Assembly: GCA_031316255.1 (NCBI GenBank)
Contig: JALDQW010000001.1
Location: 2,761,485-2,825,484 of the forward strand
Direction: 5' to 3'
From: Nitrosomonas sp.
GTDB lineage: Bacteria > Pseudomonadota > Gammaproteobacteria > Burkholderiales > Nitrosomonadaceae
Length of the DNA: 64,000 nt
Part shown: positions 53,870 through 62,592 of the stretch, in pieces
Layout: every line of letters begins with the position of its first letter
Numbering within the stretch: position 1 is the first letter of the stretch
Translations under genes and position numbers: made by a program
Notes under the pieces: generated by a model
Database searches by the model: none
Seen by the model: the letters and a program-made list of their open reading frames with translations, nothing else
Told to the model about the DNA's origin: nothing

Positions 53870-54118
53870 TTATTGTAACTTCTCGCTTAATAGGTCCACA
53901 ATAGTGGCTACGTTGTTCATGTTCGTTATTTCATCAAGATCGAACTGGACGCCGAAACCTGCTTCAATAGCAGTCAACAATCGGATATGACTCAAACTGT
54001 CCCACTCTTCAATATCATCTCGTGCCATATCAATTGAAAAAGTATGATTAATTTCCGTAAAAGTATCCTGAAAAATCAGTTCCAGCTGCTCGAGTATTTC
54101 TGCCTTGTCTTGCTTCAT
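53870..54118 (-). CDS. acyl carrier protein
   Basis: An 82-residue ACP. The phosphopantetheine site is WDSLSHIRLL with Ser41, inside the helix following the EE loop (MARDDIEEWDS). The fatty-acid synthase ACP usually has DSLDTVELV, so this is a specialised carrier of the type found with FkbH. It is the first gene of the four-gene cluster, 149 bases downstream of the flgA stop codon on the same strand. Confidence 0.9.
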   Translation of the reverse strand: MKQDKAEILEQLELIFQDTFTEINHTFSIDMARDDIEEWDSLSHIRLLTAIEAGFGVQFDLDEITNMNNVATIVDLLSEKLQ

Positions 54119-54267
54119 TATTCGAATCTTCCAAATTATTAAGAAAGTCAGTTGTACGCTACTTGGTTGTCAATAAATACTATTGGATGTAATTATTCCA
54201 CCTTGCAATTTTAGCTTGTTAACCAAAGATAGTGTTAACGGTGTTTAATGTTCCCGGCAGATCAATC

Positions 54268-54987
54268 TTATGGGCTCACTTCAACAATAGAATTATGCCT
54301 TGCAAGACCACTTATTATACGACCCGACGGATTTCGTATTTGAACAACTTGTCCTTCAGCGGCATCTGACAGTGCATGGCCTTCTGAACTGACACTAAAT
54401 CCACGGCCTTTAACCATTAGTTTTACATTTTGGCCTCTCAAAATGACATAGGGCGCCCGCAGCATATTTTGACGCAAAGGTTGTCCTGAGGACAGATTCG
54501 TTACGGCGATCTTCCCGACAGCCTGTGTATACGATGTTAGGACGCCTTCGGGCATTTGTGTCAGATTAACAATCTGAAGCGCAACATCGCCATAATCAAT
54601 TATCTGGTCACGCGACACTGGCCGTGCAATATGCAATACATCTGCCATAATTTTAACTTCCGCTTGCACATATATTGTCCAGGATTCCTGCTCTTCACAG
54701 CGCACACCCACCGAGGTTTTTCCCCATAAACGGCTGCCAGGTGGCATGAAAGGCGAAAGTTTTGCACATTTAGGCAATGTAATTCGCTTGTCGATCTGTC
54801 CTACTTCAACTTTGACTTCACCAGCAGAACCGATAGTATGGCTGTAAATAAACTCCTCAATTGCTTTTTGGATGAGTGGTATCTCCTGATATTGCGATAA
54901 CACATGCTGATTTTCAGCAAACAATTGAAAAGAAAGTTTTGCGCATATCAAGAATACGCAGAATTTCAAGCTAGCGTGTCGCATCAT
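54268..54987 (-). CDS. flgA: flagellar basal body P-ring assembly chaperone FlgA
   Basis: About 239 residues. A signal-like segment (LKFCVFLICAKLSFQLFA) precedes the SAF domain (ARPVSRDQIIDYGDVALQIV, then LSSGQPLRQNMLRAPYVILR) and the C-terminal VKGRGFSVSSEGHALSDAAE motif typical of FlgA. It assists P-ring (FlgI) assembly in the periplasm. The two adjacent ATG codons 54987 and 54984 are both possible; a longer frame to 55029 is unlikely. It diverges from flgB. No flgM or flgN follows it. Confidence 0.9.
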   Translation of the reverse strand: MMRHASLKFCVFLICAKLSFQLFAENQHVLSQYQEIPLIQKAIEEFIYSHTIGSAGEVKVEVGQIDKRITLPKCAKLSPFMPPGSRLWGKTSVGVRCEEQESWTIYVQAEVKIMADVLHIARPVSRDQIIDYGDVALQIVNLTQMPEGVLTSYTQAVGKIAVTNLSSGQPLRQNMLRAPYVILRGQNVKLMVKGRGFSVSSEGHALSDAAEGQVVQIRNPSGRIISGLARHNSIVEVSP

Positions 54988-55194
54988 ATTTTCCCAATAA
55001 TTTTTGCCGCATTTTGCCTTAACCGGCAATTTTTGCCGTCTCAGTCATATATTAAAGAAAAATAGTTTTCACTGAATTTTGAGTTAAAGGCAGTTTCACA
55101 TGCTTTTCATTCATTCATTAACAGCATAAATGCAATAGTATTGTTGGCACAGAAAATGCTTAAAAGAAAATAGAACATTTAATCAGGAATTCAA

Positions 55195-55599
55195 ATGATC
55201 AGCAAACTAGACAAAGCAGTTCACTTTCACCAGCAGGCATTGGGACTCAGGGCAGCAAGGCAGGAACTGCTCGCCAGTAATATTGCCAACGCTGACACAC
55301 CCAATTTTAAAGCTAAAGATATTGATTTCTCAAGTGTGCTCAAGGAAAAGCTTTCTTCAACAACGCCGGCAACAACACTCTCAACAACTTCACCCATGCA
55401 TATCAACAACAATAGAGGAAACGGCATAAGCAGCAATATTCTTTATCGTGTGCCATTACAGCCCAGTGCGGATGGAAATACCGTTGATATGGACGCAGAA
55501 CGCACTCGTTTTGCCAATAACTCTATTAAATATGACGCAAGTCTGACTTTTATCAGCGGACAATTCAGGAACCTGCTGACAGCGATACAGGAGCGCTAA
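55195..55599 (+). CDS. flgB: flagellar proximal rod protein FlgB
   Basis: 134 residues. The rod-protein N terminus is ALGLRAARQELLASNIANAD followed by TPNFKAKDIDF, and the C-terminal helix pairs with other rod subunits (NNSIKYDASLTFISGQFRNL). It forms the proximal rod in the basal body. It is the first gene of the flgBCDEFGHIJK run. Confidence 0.95.
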   Translation: MISKLDKAVHFHQQALGLRAARQELLASNIANADTPNFKAKDIDFSSVLKEKLSSTTPATTLSTTSPMHINNNRGNGISSNILYRVPLQPSADGNTVDMDAERTRFANNSIKYDASLTFISGQFRNLLTAIQER

Positions 55600-55601
55600 T
55601 C

Positions 55602-56006
55602 ATGTCATTGTTCAAGGTATTTGATATTGCAAGTTCGGCAATGACTGCACAATCTCATCGTTTGAATGTGGTTGCCAGCAATCTTTCAAACGCCGATAGT
55701 GTTACAAATTCCTCCGGCGAACCTTACCGTGGGCGTCAAGTGGTATTTAGCACATTAAAAGCGGATGCAAATGGTGCCAGCGGTGTCAAGGTTGCAGGTG
55801 TCGTACATGATTCATCCCCGATGAAAAAGGTTTTTGAACCCAATCATCCACTCGCCGACGAGGATGGCTACATTATCAAACCGAATGTCAATATCGTCGA
55901 CGAAATGGTCAACATGATGTCAGCATCACGTTCGTATCAGAACAATGTGGACATGATGAACACAACCAAGTCTTTATTGCAAAAAACGCTCACCATCGGT
56001 CAGTAA
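55602..56006 (+). CDS. flgC: flagellar proximal rod protein FlgC
   Basis: 134 residues. It starts SLFKVFDIASSAMTAQSHRL with VVASNLSNADSVTNSSGEPY, and ends VDEMVNMMSASRSYQNNVDM, the typical rod/hook flanks. It follows flgB after two bases. Confidence 0.95.
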   Translation: MSLFKVFDIASSAMTAQSHRLNVVASNLSNADSVTNSSGEPYRGRQVVFSTLKADANGASGVKVAGVVHDSSPMKKVFEPNHPLADEDGYIIKPNVNIVDEMVNMMSASRSYQNNVDMMNTTKSLLQKTLTIGQ

Positions 56007-56020
56007 GGAGACGAACAGGT

Positions 56021-56686
56021 ATGAATTCGGTACAGGAAACGAGCAAGCAGATATTTCAGGCAGCAAATAGCACTGTCAAATCAGAAAAAAACAGTATTGA
56101 AAATCCTCAGGACCGGTTTTTAAAGCTGCTTGTTACACAAATGCAAAATCAGGATCCACTTAACCCGTTGGATAATGCGGAAGTAACCAGTCAGCTTGCA
56201 CAAATCAGTACGGTGACCGGCATAGACAAACTGAACGATACGTTGCAACTTTTATTGTCTGGAATCGAAGACAGTCGAACAATGGAAGCGGCAAATCTGA
56301 TCGGTCATAAAGCTTTGGTACCTGGTTCAGCGCTGTCCCTTGAAGAAAATGCTGCCGTCGGTGGATATGAGCTTCCGCAATCGGTGGATCAGTTAAGTGT
56401 GACCATACTTGACGGCTCAGGTATCGCGGTACGCACACTCGATTTGGGCGCGCAGGCATCCGGTGTGAATACATTTGTCTGGGATGGCGTTACGGATAGC
56501 GGCAGTCTGGCGGCCAATGGCAATTACAGCTTTACCATTAGTGCCAAACAGGGTGATCGAGAAATTCCTGTCAACCAACTAGCACTCGGCCTCGTCAAAA
56601 GTGTATCTCCCGGCGAACATGATGCGGTACTGGATATGGGCAACCTTGGTCTCGTCGGCATGACAGATATTAAACAAATATTTTAA
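56021..56686 (+). CDS. flgD: flagellar hook assembly protein FlgD
   Basis: 221 residues. The N-terminal part with FLKLLVTQMQNQDPLNPLDN is diagnostic. The central FlgD Ig-like fold with GSGIAVRTLDLGAQASGVNT, FVWDGVTDSGSLAANGNYSF follows. It caps the growing hook. AAGGAGA precedes ATG 56021. Confidence 0.95.
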   Translation: MNSVQETSKQIFQAANSTVKSEKNSIENPQDRFLKLLVTQMQNQDPLNPLDNAEVTSQLAQISTVTGIDKLNDTLQLLLSGIEDSRTMEAANLIGHKALVPGSALSLEENAAVGGYELPQSVDQLSVTILDGSGIAVRTLDLGAQASGVNTFVWDGVTDSGSLAANGNYSFTISAKQGDREIPVNQLALGLVKSVSPGEHDAVLDMGNLGLVGMTDIKQIF

Positions 56687-56699
56687 GAAGGAGTCAATC

Positions 56700-57962
56700 A
56701 TGGGTTTTCAACATGGATTAAGCGGACTGAGTGTTGCTTCACAAAGCCTTGATGTAATCGGTAATAATGTTGCAAATGCAAATACGGTAGGTTTTAAGCA
56801 GGCACATGCGCAATTTAGTGATATCTACGCCAATTCATTATCCGGTGCAACTGGAGACAATGCCGGCATAGGCGCCAAGGTTGCAAATGTTGCGCAACAG
56901 TTCTCTCAAGGCACCATTACTACAACAAACAATCCATTGGATATCGCAATTAACGGCAATGGTTTTTTTCGTTTGAGCGACAACGGCGCGGTCACATACA
57001 GTCGTAATGGTCAATTTCATATCGACGATAATGGTTTCATCGTGAATAACACTAATTTGAATTTGACCGGATATGCCACAGACGCCACAGGAAATATTCT
57101 TGCCGCAGATCCTACAAATTTAAGAATTTCCACGGCTGCGCTGGCGCCGAACGCAACAACCGGTTTCAACGCCGAGTTGAATCTGGATTCCCGTGTCACT
57201 GTTCCTTCACCGTTGCCAGTCTTTGACGCAACTGATCCATCTACTTATAGCGGCACAACATCCGGAACTATTTTTGACAGTCTGGGCAACTCGCACATTC
57301 TTTCATTATATTTTCAAAAAAATGCATCAAATACATGGGATCTTTTCGCCACTGTTGATGGCGCAACAACGCCTGCTGGTGTGCCGATTGGTATCACACT
57401 TGACGGTGGGCCTTCTCAAGCGGTTACTTTTGACAGCAACGGTAACTTGACAGCCCCAGTAACGCCGATCGCAGTTTCAGTTGATTTGGCAACAATCGAT
57501 CCGACGTTAGGCGCCACATCACCATTAGACTTTGCCTTGGATTTGACGGGCTCCACTCAGTTTGGCACTTTTTTTGGTGTCAACGCGCTCAACCAGGATG
57601 GTTATTCATCTGGCAGCATTGCAGGTTTTGCGATTGATGGCGACGGCATTATCAGCGGCAATTACACAAATGGAGAGTCCAGAACGCTTGGACAGGTTGT
57701 CTTGGCCAATTTTAGTAACCCTCAAGGTTTATCGCCAATTGGCAATAATCAGTGGATTGAAACATCAGCATCCGGTCAACCGCTGGTGGGTGCGCCAAGA
57801 ACCGGCACAATGGGCGTTCTTCAGTCTTCTGCTGTTGAGGATTCGAATGTGGATCTTACTTCCGAACTCGTCAATATGATCACAACTCAACGAACCTATC
57901 AGGCAAATGCGAAAACAATCGAAACACAAGATGCAATTTTGCAGACGTTGGTAAACCTCTAA
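56700..57962 (+). CDS. flgE: flagellar hook protein FlgE
   Basis: 420 residues. The N-terminal GFQHGLSGLSVASQSLDVIG with NNVANANTVGFKQAHAQFSD and the C-terminal DLTSELVNMITTQRTYQANA motif are standard. The central variable domains are of ordinary length. It forms the universal joint between rod and filament. Confidence 0.96.
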   Translation: MGFQHGLSGLSVASQSLDVIGNNVANANTVGFKQAHAQFSDIYANSLSGATGDNAGIGAKVANVAQQFSQGTITTTNNPLDIAINGNGFFRLSDNGAVTYSRNGQFHIDDNGFIVNNTNLNLTGYATDATGNILAADPTNLRISTAALAPNATTGFNAELNLDSRVTVPSPLPVFDATDPSTYSGTTSGTIFDSLGNSHILSLYFQKNASNTWDLFATVDGATTPAGVPIGITLDGGPSQAVTFDSNGNLTAPVTPIAVSVDLATIDPTLGATSPLDFALDLTGSTQFGTFFGVNALNQDGYSSGSIAGFAIDGDGIISGNYTNGESRTLGQVVLANFSNPQGLSPIGNNQWIETSASGQPLVGAPRTGTMGVLQSSAVEDSNVDLTSELVNMITTQRTYQANAKTIETQDAILQTLVNL

Positions 57963-57975
57963 TAGTTTAGAAACC

Positions 57976-58719
57976 ATGGATCGTTTAATTTATACTGCAA
58001 TGACAGGTGCAGCGCATACGCTGAATCAAAAAGCAACGGTATCGCACAATTTAGCCAATGCATCAACTACGGGTTATCGTGCAGAAACGAATGCTTTTCG
58101 TGCCGTTCCGGTTTTTGGTGATGGCTTGCCAACTCGTGCTTTTGTCGTCGATTCAACAACCGGTGCCGACTTTGCACCGGGCCCAATTCAACAAACCGAT
58201 CGCAATCTTGATGTTGCGATTCGCGGTTCTGGCTGGATTACTGTCGAACTGCCTAACGGCAAAGAAGCGTATACCCGTCATGGCAGTCTACAGATCAGCC
58301 CTAACGGAGTTTTACAGACACATAACGGCCTTAATGTAAAAGGCGATGCCGGTATTATTACCGTGCCCCAGGACAACAGTATTACCATTGCAAAAGACGG
58401 TACAATTTCTGCCGTACCGATTACGCCCTTGCCTAATACTGTTGCTATCGTTGGTCGCATCAAACTCGTTGATCCTCCTGAAGATCAGTTAGTGAAAGGT
58501 ACGGATGGACTTTTCCGAATGAAAGATGAAACTGTTCCACTTCCTGACGCTAATGTCACATTGGTTGCCGGTGCGCTTGAAGGCAGCAATGTCAATCTGG
58601 TTCATGAAATGGTCAGCATGATCGCATTGGCACGTCAGTTTGATATGCATATGAAGGTACTTGAAAGTGCGGAACGGAATGCTCAACAAGCCAGTGAAAT
58701 AATGGTTATCAGAGCATAA
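57976..58719 (+). CDS. flgF: flagellar basal-body rod protein FlgF
   Basis: 247 residues. It starts [20 protein letters not shown], with [20 protein letters not shown], and ends [20 protein letters not shown]. Length and motifs fit FlgF. It lies 13 bases after flgE. Confidence 0.95.
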   Translation: MDRLIYTAMTGAAHTLNQKATVSHNLANASTTGYRAETNAFRAVPVFGDGLPTRAFVVDSTTGADFAPGPIQQTDRNLDVAIRGSGWITVELPNGKEAYTRHGSLQISPNGVLQTHNGLNVKGDAGIITVPQDNSITIAKDGTISAVPITPLPNTVAIVGRIKLVDPPEDQLVKGTDGLFRMKDETVPLPDANVTLVAGALEGSNVNLVHEMVSMIALARQFDMHMKVLESAERNAQQASEIMVIRA

Positions 58720-58760
58720 ACAATAACAAGAATGCCAAAACAATACGACTGGAGTATATT

Positions 58761-59543
58761 ATGATTCGCTCATTATGGATTTCAAAAACCGGTCTTGACG
58801 CCCAGCAAACCAAAATGGATGTCATTTCCAACAACTTGGCAAACGTCAGTACGAATGGATTTAAACGTGCTCGCGCTGTTTTTGAAGACTTGCTTTACCA
58901 AACCATTCGTCAGCCTGGTGCGCAATCATCTCAGCAAACCCAATTACCCTCTGGATTGCAGCTTGGCGTTGGTGTTCGTCCTGTTGCCACAGAGAGTATT
59001 TTTACGCAGGGTAGTCTCCAGCAAACGGGTAATTCACGTGATATCGCAATCCAAGGTGAAGGTTTTTTTCAAGTTTTAATGCCTGATGGAACAACGGCTT
59101 ATACCCGGGATGGTGCTTTTCAGTCTGACATCAATGGACAGTTTGTAACTTCAAGTGGTTATGTCATACAACCCGCCATTACTATTCCGCCTAATACATT
59201 AAGTATAACCGTTGGACGTGATGGAACCGTTTCAGCTTTGGTTCCCGGTGCAGCAACACCTATACAAGTCGGTAACATTCAGCTGGCAAGCTTTATTAAT
59301 CCTGCAGGATTACAAAAAATCGGTGAAAATCTTTACCTGCCGACAGCCTCCAGTGGTGTTGCCAATCCCAATGCGCCCGGTACAAATGGACTTGGATTGT
59401 TAAATCAAGGTTTTGTAGAAACATCTAATGTCAACGTCGTGGAAGAATTGGTTGGTATGATACAGACGCAACGTGCCTATGAAATCAATTCCAGATCGAT
59501 TGAGACATCAGACCAAATGCTCCAACGACTGGCGCAATTATAA
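58761..59543 (+). CDS. flgG: flagellar distal rod protein FlgG
   Basis: 260 residues. [20 protein letters not shown], then [20 protein letters not shown] at the start, and [20 protein letters not shown] at the end. These are the most conserved FlgG segments. It builds the distal rod. Confidence 0.97.
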   Translation: MIRSLWISKTGLDAQQTKMDVISNNLANVSTNGFKRARAVFEDLLYQTIRQPGAQSSQQTQLPSGLQLGVGVRPVATESIFTQGSLQQTGNSRDIAIQGEGFFQVLMPDGTTAYTRDGAFQSDINGQFVTSSGYVIQPAITIPPNTLSITVGRDGTVSALVPGAATPIQVGNIQLASFINPAGLQKIGENLYLPTASSGVANPNAPGTNGLGLLNQGFVETSNVNVVEELVGMIQTQRAYEINSRSIETSDQMLQRLAQL

Positions 59544-59567
59544 GATGACTTAGAATTGGGACAGGCA

Positions 59568-60272
59568 ATGATTCATAACTTGCTGCAAAACAAAATACGA
59601 TTTTTGGTGGTGCTGATTGTGGTCATGTTGGCCACAGGATGTGCAATAACACCGTCAACCAGTATCCACCAACCTGCATCATCACTACCACAGCAGCCCG
59701 TGGTAGTGACCGAAGCGAATGGTGGAATTTTCCAAAGCATAAGTAGTAGTTCTGTCACACGTTATACGCCACTTTTTGAAGATCGGCGTGCCAGAGGTAT
59801 CGGCGATACGATTATTGTTACATTAAATGAAAGAACCAATGCAAGCAAACGATCAGGCAGTAATATTGATCGTTCAGGCAGCATCGATTTTTCAATCCCC
59901 ACGGCCATTCTGGGTGTGCCATTAAACTTTCTGGGTGGAACACAGATGGAAGCAGCATCCAACAATACATTTGATGGAAAGGGCGCAAGTTCCAGCAACA
60001 ATGATTTTACTGGCACGATAACGGTAACCGTTATCGAAGTGCTTCCCAACGGAAATTTGTTAGTTAGTGGGGAAAAACAGATCGGTATTAATCAAGGTCA
60101 TGAATTTATTCGCCTCTCAGGAATTATTAATCCAATTAATATTACGAACAATACTGTTTCATCAGTACAAGTTGCGGATGCCCGTATTGAATATCGTGCT
60201 AATGGATATATCGATGAAGCACAAACTATGGGTTGGTTATCACGTTTCTTTCTCAATATTTCACCATTCTAG
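59568..60272 (+). CDS. flgH: flagellar L-ring lipoprotein FlgH
   Basis: About 234 residues. The lipoprotein signal is [15 protein letters not shown] with lipobox ATGC. The L-ring core has [20 protein letters not shown] and [20 protein letters not shown], then [22 protein letters not shown] 59568 is preferred to TTG 59556. It anchors in the outer membrane. Confidence 0.95.
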   Translation: MIHNLLQNKIRFLVVLIVVMLATGCAITPSTSIHQPASSLPQQPVVVTEANGGIFQSISSSSVTRYTPLFEDRRARGIGDTIIVTLNERTNASKRSGSNIDRSGSIDFSIPTAILGVPLNFLGGTQMEAASNNTFDGKGASSSNNDFTGTITVTVIEVLPNGNLLVSGEKQIGINQGHEFIRLSGIINPINITNNTVSSVQVADARIEYRANGYIDEAQTMGWLSRFFLNISPF

Positions 60273-60319
60273 AATTTGTTGAAAAAACGTTTATTGATAA
60301 AAATGAGATCAACAGAATT

Positions 60320-61426
60320 ATGAAACAACCTAGCCTAATTTGTTTTGTTATCGCCGTTCTGCTATTAATCCCTTGTTTCAGCCAGGCTGAACGTATCAAG
60401 GATCTGGCCAGTATACAGGGTGTGCGCAGCAACCAATTAATTGGATATGGACTTGTCGTTGGGCTAGATGGCAGCGGCGACCAGACAACGCAGACGCCAT
60501 TCACCGTTCAAAGTATCATCAGCATGCTTGGGCAATTGGGTGTCAATTTGCCCCCCGGAACTAATCTTCAGCTTCGTAATGTTGCTGCAGTTATGGTAAC
60601 AGCAACATTACCGGCTTTTGCCAGACCCGGTCAATTAATCGATGTTACCGTTTCATCAATGGGTAACTCGAAAAGTTTGCGAGGCGGAACACTTCTGATG
60701 ACGCCTCTAAAAGGTGTAGACAATCAAATTTATGCCATGGCTCAAGGCAATATACTGGTTGGTGGCGCCGGTGCAGCCGCCGCAGGCAGCAGTGTGCAAG
60801 TCAATCATTTGAACGCTGGAAGGATAAGTGGCGGCGCCACAGTTGAACGCGAAGTGCCTTCCGCACTCGGTCAAACTGGATATATCAATCTGGAACTCAA
60901 CACAACCAATTTCACAAATGTCAAACGTATTGTAAATGCAATAAACGCCTCCTATCCCGATGCGGCAAAAGCCATTGATGGCCGATCGATTCAGGTTAGC
61001 ACGCCCACAGAAAATAATCAGCGTGTCATGTTTATTTCACAAATAGAAAATCTCGATATTACGCCAGCCAAAGATGCAGCAAAAGTGATTGTTAACTCAC
61101 GCACCGGCTCGGTTGCCATGAATCAGGCAGTTACATTGGAGTCAAGTGCCATCGCGCATGGCAATCTGTCTATCATCATCAATAATGAACCCATTATCAG
61201 TCAACCTGGGCCTTTTGCTGAACGCGGAGAAACTGTCGTGGCTCAACGGGCACAAGTTGAGATACGCAGCGATGAAGGAAATCTGATGCTTTTGCCAAGT
61301 GGCGCTGACCTGGGCGAAGTCGTCAAGGCATTAACCGCGATTGGCGCAACCACACAGGATTTATTATCCATTCTTCAGGCATTAAAAGCAGCCGGTTCAT
61401 TACGTGCCGATCTGGAAATCATATAG
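60320..61426 (+). CDS. flgI: flagellar P-ring protein FlgI
   Basis: About 368 residues. The signal peptide is LICFVIAVLLLIPCFSQAE. Conserved segments are RIKDLASIQGVRSNQLIGYG, then LVVGLDGSGDQTTQTPFT, and LRNVAAVMVTATLPAFARPG. ATG 60320 gives this signal; the longer frame from 60233 overlaps flgH and is unlikely. It forms the P ring in the peptidoglycan layer with FlgA help. Confidence 0.96.
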   Translation: MKQPSLICFVIAVLLLIPCFSQAERIKDLASIQGVRSNQLIGYGLVVGLDGSGDQTTQTPFTVQSIISMLGQLGVNLPPGTNLQLRNVAAVMVTATLPAFARPGQLIDVTVSSMGNSKSLRGGTLLMTPLKGVDNQIYAMAQGNILVGGAGAAAAGSSVQVNHLNAGRISGGATVEREVPSALGQTGYINLELNTTNFTNVKRIVNAINASYPDAAKAIDGRSIQVSTPTENNQRVMFISQIENLDITPAKDAAKVIVNSRTGSVAMNQAVTLESSAIAHGNLSIIINNEPIISQPGPFAERGETVVAQRAQVEIRSDEGNLMLLPSGADLGEVVKALTAIGATTQDLLSILQALKAAGSLRADLEII

Positions 61427-61437
61427 GGAAATGACTC

Positions 61438-62523
61438 ATGATTAATTCACTTGATATGACCAACAGGCTTGCGATTGATACAAAAAGTATTGATGATCTT
61501 CATCTGTTGTCAAAACAGGATTCGAAAAGGGCGTTACAGGAGGCAGCTAAACAATTTGAAGCACTGTTTTTGCAGATGTTGGTTAAAAGCATGCGAGACG
61601 CTACGCTAAAAAGTGGCCTTATAGACAGTCAGCAGACCCAATTTTATACAGAAATGTATGATCAGCAAATGGCTCAAAGCATGTCAGCAAAAGGAATCGG
61701 ACTAGCCGATATAATGGTGGAACAACTAACACGCACTTATAATATTCCTGAATCACAATCACAATCACAATCACAAGAGGCCCTTGGAAAAACCCCAGAA
61801 GAAAACATTACATCTCCTAAAAAAGTGGAAATTCAACCTGACAATCGACAAAATGTTCCGGCAACGAATCAGCCAGAGCAGCTCAGTTCAAGTGAGGATG
61901 CTATGTCCGCCTCGTCCAGACCCGATGTGGCGGTTACTTCCAACGCTACACCTGATACGGACATGTCTCATCAGCTATGGTCAAATCATCAAACCATAAC
62001 GCGTCTGACTGACGAACCCGCCCCTGATAACAAGACGGATAGGAACAAATCAGATAAAGCAACAGATTTTTTTACTGCACTCATGCCCCACGCCAGCGTA
62101 GCGTCTGAGTCAACAGGTATTCCAGCACATTTTATGTTGGCGCAGGCTGCGCTTGAAAGTGGCTGGGGTAAACACGAAATACGTCATCCGGATAATTCTC
62201 CAAGCCACAATCTTTTTGGTATTAAAGCGGGTAGTAGTTGGAAAGGTGAAATAGTTGAAACAATAACCACCGAATACGTCAATGGTGTGCCACAAAAAAC
62301 AGTTGAAAAATTCCGCGCGTATCATTCATACGAAGAGGGATTTCGCGATTATGCCAATTTACTATCCAATAATCCGCGTTATGCTGAAGTAATCAATACC
62401 CAAAATGCTGCTGATTTTGCCAATGGCCTGCAGCGGGCTGGTTATGCAACAGATCCACAGTATGCAGATAAGCTTTTGCGCATATTAAACAATTCGGTTT
62501 CATATCATCAGGAAGCAATTTAA
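61438..62523 (+). CDS. flgJ: flagellar rod-capping peptidoglycan hydrolase FlgJ
   Basis: 361 residues in two parts. Residues 25-105 form the rod-binding domain (EAAKQFEALFLQMLVKSMRD, FYTEMYDQQMAQSMSAKGIG). A Ser/Gln/Pro-rich linker follows, then from about 205 the glucosaminidase domain (IPAHFMLAQAALESGWGKHE with the catalytic Glu, and NLFGIKAGSSWKGEIVE). It clears peptidoglycan for the rod. The linker includes a SQSQSQSQ run coded by four TCACAA repeats. Confidence 0.95.
   Translation: MINSLDMTNRLAIDTKSIDDLHLLSKQDSKRALQEAAKQFEALFLQMLVKSMRDATLKSGLIDSQQTQFYTEMYDQQMAQSMSAKGIGLADIMVEQLTRTYNIPESQSQSQSQEALGKTPEENITSPKKVEIQPDNRQNVPATNQPEQLSSSEDAMSASSRPDVAVTSNATPDTDMSHQLWSNHQTITRLTDEPAPDNKTDRNKSDKATDFFTALMPHASVASESTGIPAHFMLAQAALESGWGKHEIRHPDNSPSHNLFGIKAGSSWKGEIVETITTEYVNGVPQKTVEKFRAYHSYEEGFRDYANLLSNNPRYAEVINTQNAADFANGLQRAGYATDPQYADKLLRILNNSVSYHQEAI
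61753..61776 (+). repeat. TCACAA hexanucleotide repeat in flgJ linker
   Basis: Four perfect TCACAA units code SQSQSQSQ in the FlgJ linker. Because the unit is six bases, length changes stay in frame. Confidence 0.85.
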
Positions 62524-62592
62524 TTTCTTGGTTTTTTTGCCGTTTCCATATAAAGATTTAATTTATAAATAGTTTACTACTCAATTATAGCA

